Below are positions 58,501 through 64,000 of a stretch of 64,000 nt of DNA, one piece after another. A model generated the notes under the pieces. That model was not told the origin of the DNA, searched no databases, and saw only the letters and a list, made by a program, of their open reading frames with translations. Source of the DNA: JASLEW01 sp035544875 (lineage in GTDB: Bacteria; Acidobacteriota; Thermoanaerobaculia; Multivoradales; UBA5704); NCBI GenBank assembly GCA_035544875.1, contig DASZZP010000050.1:1-64000 (forward strand), read 5' to 3'. The translations under genes were made by a program, and so were the position numbers. Within the stretch, counting starts at the first letter, position 1; each line of letters opens with the position of its first letter.

Positions 58501-58915
58501 GCGAGTCGTTGGGATCGACGGCAACGGAGCCGATCGAGTATGAACCTTCACCGTCGAAGATCGGCTCGAAGGTGGTGCCATCGTTGACCGTTTTCCATAC
58601 GCCGCCCGAGGCCACCGCGAGGTAGTAGGTCGCCCAGTGCCGCGGATCGACAGCGAGATCGGCGATACGGCCCGAGATCGTCGCCGGCCCGATGCCGCGC
58701 AGCTTGAGTCCTTTGAAGGTGGCAGAGGAGAACGGCTCCTTCTTTTCTTCCTTGCCGGCCTTCTTCTTGTCCTTGTCGGCCGGGGTCTCTTCTTTCGGCT
58801 CTTCCTTCTTCTCGGTCATCGTGGGCTTGGCGGTTGGGGGAAGGCGGTCCGGTTGCGCGGCGCCGGCGGCCGCGGCCAGCCACAGCAATGCACCCAGAAC
58901 GACGGTCTGTCTCAC
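55541..58915 (-). CDS. Secreted sortilin/VPS10-like BNR-repeat protein
   Basis: The 1124-residue protein has a signal peptide (about 1-20), a Lys/Glu-rich spacer and two beta-propellers made of BNR/Asp-box repeats (STDAGSTWQKRS, DDRGDTWRPVSPDLT, TEDGGANWRKI, TVDGGKKWIQL). After about residue 780 a smaller beta domain and a C-terminal helical part (about 1000-1124) follow. Such proteins, annotated as sortilin-like or VPS10 domain glycosyl hydrolases, are common in Acidobacteriota and Bacteroidota; substrates are unknown, and catalytic residues of a hydrolase are not evident. Confidence 0.85.
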   Translation of the reverse strand: MRQTVVLGALLWLAAAAGAAQPDRLPPTAKPTMTEKKEEPKEETPADKDKKKAGKEEKKEPFSSATFKGLKLRGIGPATISGRIADLAVDPRHWATYYLAVASGGVWKTVNDGTTFEPIFDGEGSYSIGSVAVDPNDSLVVWAGTGENNSQRSVSYGDGVYKSADGGQHWTNVGLKSSEHLAKIVIDPRNSDTVYVAAQGPLWSAGGDRGLYKTTDGGKSWKKVLNVSDNTGVTDLALDPKNPDVLYAASYQRRRHVWTLIDGGPESAIYKSRDAGATWQKLSNGLPKEEMGRIGLALSPVDPDVIYATIEAARGASGFYRSTDAGSTWQKRSAALATSPQYYQKIYADPKVVDRVYLMDTLMKVTEDGGKTFHNVGEKSKHVDNHALWIDPADTNHLLDGCDGGVYESFDRGAIWSWKANLPLAQFYRVDVDYALPFYGVYGGAQDNSSLGGPSRTRNVNGIANSDWYFTNGGDGFVSRADPEDPNIVYAQSQYGGIVRYDRKSGEQVDIQPQPAAGEPPLRFNWDSPLAISPFSHTRLYMGANRLFRSDDRGDTWRPVSPDLTRQLDRNKLQVMGTVWSVDSVAKNASTSFYGNIVALSESPGKEGLIYLGTDDGLIQVTEDGGANWRKIDRFPGVPENTYVAGITTSRHDPNTVYASWDNHKMGDFKPYLLKSTDRGATWISIAGNLPQRGTVYTLAEDHVKGDLLFAGTEFGLYFTVDGGKKWIQLQGDLPTIAVRDLVIQRRENDLALATFGRGFYILDDYSPLRAVDAKALEQPALLFPVKKALMYYESYPLGGRKKAAFGESMFLAPNPPFGAVFTYYLKDELKSRKKARQEEEKKLQKESKPVYYPSWEELRAEEREKEPTVVWTVADEEGHVIRRGTGPVAAGFHRVSWDLLFPAANPTPTSERTDDNDFFDGGPTGPMVAPGTYRVSLAKVVDGVETALGQPQSFVVEPIGEVSLPAKDRAAALAFQQKAARLQRAALGAVKAAEAAESRIALIEKALQDTPRADPKLRDEALGLERRLRDLREKLTGDKVMASHNEPTAPSVIERMQRSLSWGTSAAATRTQEDAYSVASQSFAPLLEQLRQLVEVDLKRLEDQLESAGAPWTPGRVPRWQPE

Positions 58916-58943
58916 GAGGGTTCCTCCAACGGTAGGTGGCAGA

Positions 58944-60449
58944 CTATACGAGATTCGAAGGTGAAGGTTGCGCCGCGGGCCGCCCCTCGTCAGGGGGGGC
59001 CGAGCTCCGCCTCATCCACCAGTAGGCGGGCAGGCCGAGCGCGACCAGTCCCAGGCCCCAGAACGATTCGACAGGCTTTTCGTGCAAGGTGTTGCCGACC
59101 AGCAGCAGGCAGGCGAGCACGAACAGCGCCGGCACGACCGGATAGCCCCACGTCCGGTAGGGACGGGGCAGGTCGGGGCGGCGGCGGCGCAGCACGAAGA
59201 CCGCGAGGCCGGCCGCGGCATGGAAGAGCACCGCCGCGAAGATGACGTAGGTATAGAGCTGGTCGTAGGTGCCGGAGAGAGCGAGCAGCAGCGACCAGGC
59301 GCTCTGCGCCCAGAGGCTGGGCACCGGCGTCCGGTAGCGCGGATGGATTCGCGCCAGGGCGCGGAAGAAGAGTCCGTCCTGGGCCATCGGCAGGTAGATC
59401 CGCGAGCTGTAGAGCAGGGTCGACGAGAGGCAGCCGAAGGTGGAGACGAGGATGGCGAGCGACACCAGCCGCGCGGCGCCGGGGCCGAACAGGACGGCGG
59501 CGGCGGTCTCGCCGATCCGCGGCGTGGCCGCCATCGCAGCAGCCGGCAGGGCGCGGGCGTAGACCAGGTTGAGCAGCAGGTAGAGGGCGGTGACGGCGGC
59601 GGTGCCGGCCAGGATGCCGCGCGGCAGGTTGCGGCCGGGGTCGCGCACCTCGCCGGCTGAGCAGGTGACGGCATACCAGCCGTCGAATGTCCACAAGGCC
59701 GCGATCATGGCGACGCCGAAGGCGGCAAGCAGCGGCCCGGCGCTGGTGAGCGACGCGGGGACCGGCGCGGCAAACGGATGCGCGACCGGCGCCCGCACCA
59801 GCAGGCCGAAGGCGACGATCGCCGCCATCGCGCCGAGCTTTGCCACGGTCAGCGCGTTCTGGACCCACGCCCCTTCCTTGAGCCCGAAGTGATTGATCGC
59901 GGTCAGCACCACGATGGCGAGCGCCGCCGCGATCTGGCCGCCGGAGAGGGTCCAGATCCACGGGCCGATCGGCAGCGAGAGCAGCAGGTGGCGGGTGGAG
60001 AAGAAGGGGACGAAGCTCCCCAGGTACTCGCCGAACGCTACCCCGATGGCAGCGATGCCTCCCGACATGATCACCAGGAAGGAGGCCCAGCCGTAGAGGA
60101 AACCCCACAGCGGGCCATAGGCCTCCTTCAAGAAATGGTAGATGCCGCCGGCGCGCGGGAAGAGGGTGCCGAGCTCGGCATAGGAGAGCGCCCCGGCCAG
60201 GGTCAGCAGCCCGCCCGCCGCCCACACCAGCAAGATGAGCCCAGGATGCGGCAGCACCTTGGCCATGTCGCTGGTGGTGAGGAAGATCCCCGTGCCGACG
60301 ATCGCGCCGATGGTGAGCAGCGCGCAATCCCAGCTGCCCAGACCGCGGACGAGGGTAGGGCCTCCGCGCTCGTTCGTCGCGGCGCTGCCGCTCGCGGCGC
60401 CGCGCGGCCTTTCGCCGGGCGGCGCGACCGGCAGGGCAGAGGACGACAT
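58944..60449 (-). CDS. APC-family amino-acid permease
   Basis: A 501-residue permease with about 12 to 13 membrane helices. Helix 1 has the substrate-binding break GAIVGTGIF; other family features are YAELGTLFPRAGG, FLYGWASFLVIMSGGIAA, ALWTFDGWYAVTCSAGEVRDPGRNLP and SRIYLPMAQDGLFF. The pattern resembles LAT-type or basic amino-acid/polyamine antiporters. The ATG at 60449 is taken because the protein begins with a short Ser/Ala/Pro segment before helix 1. It is divergent from the TPR membrane protein gene with 30 bases between start codons. Confidence 0.9.
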   Translation of the reverse strand: MSSSALPVAPPGERPRGAASGSAATNERGGPTLVRGLGSWDCALLTIGAIVGTGIFLTTSDMAKVLPHPGLILLVWAAGGLLTLAGALSYAELGTLFPRAGGIYHFLKEAYGPLWGFLYGWASFLVIMSGGIAAIGVAFGEYLGSFVPFFSTRHLLLSLPIGPWIWTLSGGQIAAALAIVVLTAINHFGLKEGAWVQNALTVAKLGAMAAIVAFGLLVRAPVAHPFAAPVPASLTSAGPLLAAFGVAMIAALWTFDGWYAVTCSAGEVRDPGRNLPRGILAGTAAVTALYLLLNLVYARALPAAAMAATPRIGETAAAVLFGPGAARLVSLAILVSTFGCLSSTLLYSSRIYLPMAQDGLFFRALARIHPRYRTPVPSLWAQSAWSLLLALSGTYDQLYTYVIFAAVLFHAAAGLAVFVLRRRRPDLPRPYRTWGYPVVPALFVLACLLLVGNTLHEKPVESFWGLGLVALGLPAYWWMRRSSAPPDEGRPAAQPSPSNLV

Positions 60450-60455
60450 TGATGC

Positions 60456-60461
60456 TATCTT
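60456..60461 (+). promoter_or_regulatory. Candidate -10 box of the TPR membrane protein gene
   Basis: TATCTT lies 18 bases before the ATG at 60480 and, at the same time, only 7 bases upstream of the divergent permease start, so the two genes must share overlapping promoter sequence. Confidence 0.35.
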
Positions 60462-60479
60462 CTGCCGAACCGGGACGAA

Positions 60480-62420
60480 ATGCCAGCCGGGGCACGAGCA
60501 CGAGAACACGAAGCACCCGCCCCCCCGGCGCCGGCCGCGGCCGCGCGGCATGTCTCCCTCTATCTCGCGCTCGGGCTCGCGCTCCTGACCGTGATCGCCT
60601 TCCGGGGCGGCCTGCGCAACGGCTTCGTCAACTACGACGACCCGGAGTACGTCACCGAAAGCGCGCCGGTGCGCGCCGGGCTGACGGCGGCCGGCCTGCG
60701 CTGGGCGGCGACCGCCGTGGTGGCCTCCAACTGGCATCCGGTGACCCTGCTCTCCCACATGCTGGATTGCCAGCTCTACGGCCTCGACCCGCGCGGCCAC
60801 CACCTGACTAGCCTGCTCCTGCACCTCGCCAGCACGCTGCTGCTGTTCGAGTTCCTGCGCCGGGCCACCGGACGGCAGCTGCCGAGCGCCGCAGTCGCCG
60901 CGCTGTTCGCGGTGCATCCCACGCACGTCGAGTCGGTGGCCTGGATCGCCGAGCGCAAGGACGTTCTCTGCGGATTCTTCTGGATGCTCACCCTGGTCGC
61001 CTATCACCACTATGTCCGCCGCCCCACGCTCTGGCGCTACCTCGCGGTGGCCCTCGCCTGTGCCCTGAGCCTGGCGGCCAAACCGATGGCCGTGACCCTG
61101 CCCTTCGTCCTGCTGCTGCTCGACTACTGGCCGCTCGGCCGGCTGGGCGCCGTGCGGGCGCCGAGCGCCGCGTCGAGCGCGAAGCGGCTCTGGATCGAGA
61201 AGCTGCCGCTGGTCCTGCTCGCCGCGGCCACGGCGGCGGTCGCGCTCGAGACCCAGCGGATCCCGCTGGCGGCCAACGCCGCGACGCCGCTGCCGCTACG
61301 CCTTGCCAATGCCCTCACCTCCTATGTCGCCTACCTGGGCAAGGCCCTCTATCCGGTCGACCTGGCGGTGATCTATCCGCTGCACTTCGGTTTCCACGGC
61401 GCGCTGCCGATCGGGCGCACCGCCGCGGCGCTCGCCCTGCTGCTCGCCATCTCGCTCGCCGCCGCCTGGGCGCGCCGAGCACCGTACCTCCTGGTTGGCT
61501 GGCTCTGGTACCTGGGGACGCTCGTGCCGGTGATCGGCATCGTGCAGGCCGGCCGGCAGGCCATGGCCGACCGCTACACCTACCTGCCGGCGATCGGCAT
61601 CTACCTCGCCCTCGCCTGGGGCGTCGCCGACCTCGCCGCACACCGGCGGCTCTCAGCTCGCTGGCGCGCCGGGCTGGCGGCGGCGACAGTCGCCGTGCTC
61701 GCTTTGCTGACCTGGGCGTCAAGCCGGCAAACGGCGGTCTGGGCGGACAGCATCACCCTCTTCCGCCATGCGCTGGCGGTCGAGGAGAGCTATCCAGCCC
61801 ATGCCAACCTGGCCGATGCGCTGGCCGCCGCGGGCGATCGCGCCGCGGCCGCGGCTCATTTCCGCGCCGCCTTGGCGCTCGAGCCGGCCAATTCCAAGGC
61901 CTACGCCGGCCTGGGCGGAGCGCAGCGCGCCTGGGGGGAACCCGCGGCGGCGCTCGCCACCCTGCGCGCCGGCCTGGTCCTGGATCCCGCCTCCGAGACG
62001 ATGCGCATCACCCTGGCGGCGGCGCTCGACGACCTGGGCCGGGACGACGAGGCGATCGCCGAGCTCGAAAGAGCGGCCCGCGACCATCCGCGCTCGGCGC
62101 GCGCCCACCATGGGCTCGCCGCCCTCTACGAGCGGCGCGGCGGGCTCGCCGATCTCGCCGATCTTGATCGCGCCCTCGCGCACTACCGCCAGGCCATCGC
62201 CGCGGCGCCCGAGGTCACCGAGCTCTACGCCCCAGCCGCCGACCTCCTGGCCAGGCGCGGCGACCTCGCCGGAGCGGCAGACCTGCTGCGCCGCTGGCTC
62301 GCCGTCGATGCCGATGCGCCGGCCGCCCATGCCCGCCTCGCCGAGCTGCTCGATCGGCTCGGCCAGCCGGAGGCGGCGCGCCGCGAGCGCCGTGCGGCAG
62401 AGGAGCTGGCGCACCGCTGA
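60480..62420 (+). CDS. Polytopic membrane protein with C-terminal TPR domain (TMTC/glycosyltransferase-like)
   Basis: The 646-residue protein has an N-terminal part with about ten membrane helices (about 20-410) and a C-terminal TPR domain (about 420-640; AHANLADALAAAGDRAAAAAHF, AYAGLGGAQRAWGEPAAALA). After the first helix comes FVNYDDPEYV, then NWHPVTLLSHMLDCQLYGLDPRGHHLTSLLLH and AWIAERKDVLCGFFWML. This motif set resembles the GT-C-like membrane proteins related to TMTC O-mannosyltransferases, in which the Asp pair in the first loop would be catalytic. Function is inferred only. Confidence 0.78.
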   Translation: MPAGARAREHEAPAPPAPAAAARHVSLYLALGLALLTVIAFRGGLRNGFVNYDDPEYVTESAPVRAGLTAAGLRWAATAVVASNWHPVTLLSHMLDCQLYGLDPRGHHLTSLLLHLASTLLLFEFLRRATGRQLPSAAVAALFAVHPTHVESVAWIAERKDVLCGFFWMLTLVAYHHYVRRPTLWRYLAVALACALSLAAKPMAVTLPFVLLLLDYWPLGRLGAVRAPSAASSAKRLWIEKLPLVLLAAATAAVALETQRIPLAANAATPLPLRLANALTSYVAYLGKALYPVDLAVIYPLHFGFHGALPIGRTAAALALLLAISLAAAWARRAPYLLVGWLWYLGTLVPVIGIVQAGRQAMADRYTYLPAIGIYLALAWGVADLAAHRRLSARWRAGLAAATVAVLALLTWASSRQTAVWADSITLFRHALAVEESYPAHANLADALAAAGDRAAAAAHFRAALALEPANSKAYAGLGGAQRAWGEPAAALATLRAGLVLDPASETMRITLAAALDDLGRDDEAIAELERAARDHPRSARAHHGLAALYERRGGLADLADLDRALAHYRQAIAAAPEVTELYAPAADLLARRGDLAGAADLLRRWLAVDADAPAAHARLAELLDRLGQPEAARRERRAAEELAHR

Positions 62421-62448
62421 TTTAAGTCTTGTTCTTCAGTTTTTTTCT

Positions 62449-64000
62449 TCAGTTCGGTTTTTGCAAGCGGAGGGCGGGATCGCCGAAGAGGTTGTAGGTC
62501 ACCAGGGTGGAGGAAGTGCCGCCGAGGGCGCGGAAGCTCTGCATCCCCTGGATCACGGCGGCACCCAGCGTTCCCGGCCCCGGCTTGAGCAGATAGGGCA
62601 GCAGGGCGCGGTCGAGGGCGCTGGTCTGGGCGTTGAACGTCAGCCCGGAGGGCGCCCAGACCGCGGCGGCGCCGCCGTTCGGGTTGTTGAGCAGGACGGC
62701 GGCGAGCGGCTGGAAGCCGGGGATCTCGAAGCGGCCGACGATGCAGGAGGCGGTGGCCACCACCGGCAGCTTGCCGCCATTGGCTAGCACCGCGGCGTCG
62801 GCGCTGGTCAGCAGACCGAGCGCCGAGAAACGGTCGAGGCCGGCGTGGCCGATGAAGTTGAGCAGATAGGCGCCGCCGCCGAGCTGCGACAGCAATTGCT
62901 GGTGGGCGACCGGCGGCGTCAGCTGGGCCTGGTAGATCTTGCTGACGACGAAGGGCGAGCCGACCAGCGCCGCGGCACGGTCGCTGTCGAACTCGAACTG
63001 GCCGCCGCTGTCCGGAGAGTCGGCCGCCATCAGCACCAGCTGCTGCCAGGGAGCGGTGCCTCCCGACTCGTAGGCGGTCAGCTTGGCGACGATCCCCTGC
63101 AAATCCTGCGCGGTCGCGGCGGTGAGCCGGCCGATCGCCATCCGCTCGCCGCCCGGGAAGCCCAGGAACCGGCTGTCGGAGGCGAAGATGCCGTCGTCGG
63201 TGCGCACCATCAGGGGCGGCACCAGGTTGCCGCCCAGGCCGAGATAGTTCTTGTAGTCGAAGTTGCCGGTACCGGCGAGGACCACCGCGCTCGGCGCCTT
63301 GTGCCAGGCGCCGGCGGCGTAGGCGAGGAAGCGTTCGATCGCCCACGGGCTGGCGAGCCCGTCGTTGAACTCGTCGTAGATCTGCGACAGCGGCACGACT
63401 CGCGACACCAGGCCCTGGGCCTGGCGGTGCGCGGCCAGGACCGCCGCCGCGTCGGCGAGAGTGGCGGGGGCGATGATCAGGTGGTCGGCGGCGTTGGCGG
63501 CCGAGCGCAGGAACGTCGCCGGCGCGTACCAGCTCTCGGCGCGCGGCGCCGGGAGAGTCGTCAGGTCAGCGGCCAGGAAGGTCCGCCCGGGGGCCGGCGG
63601 CACGAAACTGACGCGGTTGGCGCCGCCCGCGGCGTCGACGGTGAGGCCGGCGACCACCGCCGGGCTGCGCGGGTTGCTGATCTCGAAGACCGCGAGGTTG
63701 GGAGAGGCGAAGCCGGAGACGGTCACCGTCGAGACGCCATCCGGCTGCACGACGAGCGGCGAGCCGGCGGTCGTGGTCAGGCGGCGATAGGTCAGGTCGA
63801 AGGAGTTCGTGTAGGAGATGCTGAAGGGCACCCCCGGGTCGAGCACGCCGATCACGTCGACGTTGTTGGTGCCCTCGTGCAGCAGCGACTGGCCGACCGA
63901 GAAGGTCGCATCGTGCGGCGTGATCCCCTGCCAGGACGTTTCGCCGGCCGGCGCGCCGTTGACCCGGAGCCGCAGGTGATGCTCGCCCGCCAGCCCGCCG
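62449..64000 (-). CDS. C25 (gingipain-type) cysteine peptidase, 5' end outside window
   Basis: About 517 C-terminal codons are present; the frame stays open to the right edge, so the N-terminus is missing. The peptidase C25 region runs from HLIIAPATLADAAAVLAAHR through YKNYLGLGGNLVPPLMVRTDDGIFASD to the catalytic His in FIGHAGLDRFS and Cys in ATASCIVGRFE. The end, YNLFGDPALRLQKPN, is typical of the family. Upstream codons (NGAPAGETSWQG, NNVDVIGV) belong to a beta-sandwich domain. It is probably secreted. The gene is convergent with the TPR membrane protein gene; the 28-base gap has two copies of TTCTTCAGTT but no hairpin. Confidence 0.85.
   Translation of the reverse strand, partial: GGLAGEHHLRLRVNGAPAGETSWQGITPHDATFSVGQSLLHEGTNNVDVIGVLDPGVPFSISYTNSFDLTYRRLTTTAGSPLVVQPDGVSTVTVSGFASPNLAVFEISNPRSPAVVAGLTVDAAGGANRVSFVPPAPGRTFLAADLTTLPAPRAESWYAPATFLRSAANAADHLIIAPATLADAAAVLAAHRQAQGLVSRVVPLSQIYDEFNDGLASPWAIERFLAYAAGAWHKAPSAVVLAGTGNFDYKNYLGLGGNLVPPLMVRTDDGIFASDSRFLGFPGGERMAIGRLTAATAQDLQGIVAKLTAYESGGTAPWQQLVLMAADSPDSGGQFEFDSDRAAALVGSPFVVSKIYQAQLTPPVAHQQLLSQLGGGAYLLNFIGHAGLDRFSALGLLTSADAAVLANGGKLPVVATASCIVGRFEIPGFQPLAAVLLNNPNGGAAAVWAPSGLTFNAQTSALDRALLPYLLKPGPGTLGAAVIQGMQSFRALGGTSSTLVTYNLFGDPALRLQKPN

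Noticed and set aside
55304..58543. 1079-codon plus-strand frame opposite the sortilin-like gene
   Set aside because: The real gene on the minus strand has a signal peptide and clear BNR repeats. The plus-strand frame is compositionally a mirror of it and has no recognisable motif.
62431..62455. Intrinsic terminator between the TPR and C25 genes
   Set aside because: There are T-runs and a direct repeat TTCTTCAGTT, but no GC-rich hairpin precedes them.

Overview
This is a very GC-rich, gene-dense bacterial window. The gene content points to an Acidobacteriota-like lineage: a large secreted sortilin-like BNR protein, a membrane-anchored TPR protein beginning with a FVNYDDPEY motif, a LysC-LysA fusion, a LolB-like lipoprotein and a C25 (gingipain-type) peptidase. 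This placement comes from remembered family distributions, not from a search. No plasmid, phage, IS transposase or CRISPR signature is visible.

Layout. 0.1-8.7 kb: rtcB, lysAC, a CPBP protease, an amidohydrolase, a PAS protein carrying only the end of an EAL domain, an aldo/keto reductase remnant and msrA. 8.8-13.4 kb: a phosphatidylserine operon (psd, pssA) coupled to an Asd homologue without its catalytic Cys, a DUF465 gene and a tsaB-rimI fusion. 13.5-29.2 kb: housekeeping genes (mutS, nagZ, ssb, dtd, M50 protease, IHF/HU, an MshEN-GAF protein, TPR protein, LolB-like lipoprotein, spoVG, tRNA-Gln, prs, rplY, pth). 29.2-33.8 kb: a small accessory segment behind tRNA-Pro with VapBC, a DUF4143 ATPase coupled to an AlbA_2 protein, and broken gene ends. 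33.8-44.5 kb: an eight-gene chemosensory operon matching the Wsp type (two MCPs, two CheW-like proteins, CheA-REC, CheB, REC-GGDEF, CheR-TPR), so its likely output is c-di-GMP. 44.6-48.1 kb: MEMO and AMMECR1 proteins, then an OPT transporter. 48.5-54.7 kb: a REC-EAL protein, then the most striking locus. 55.1-64 kb: cold-shock protein, sortilin-like protein, amino-acid permease, TPR membrane protein and a partial C25 peptidase.

The locus at 49.75-54.72 kb looks like a ComQ-ComX-ComP quorum-sensing module outside Bacillota. It has an isoprenyl-diphosphate-synthase-fold protein with both Asp-rich motifs but without the GGKR chain-elongation motif. Divergent from it is a 54-residue peptide gene with a strong ribosome binding site and a Trp-containing tail (GWGVWTGGSTPQ). 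Next comes a 1081-residue histidine kinase with a PDZ-like domain between its first two membrane helices, about eight further helices, GAF, PAS, kinase and a fused receiver. The order and architectures parallel ComQ (prenylates a Trp), ComX (pheromone precursor) and ComP (receptor kinase). This is inference from domain layout and needs testing.

A dispersed repeat of about 190-260 bp runs through the window in both orientations (six near-complete or rearranged copies, one copy cut by the left edge, four fragments). It lies only between genes, often starting or ending at a neighbour's stop codon, and carries no ORF of its own. Several genes have a TATACT/TATCCT-like -10 box 6-12 bases before the start codon, suggesting leaderless or nearly leaderless transcripts.
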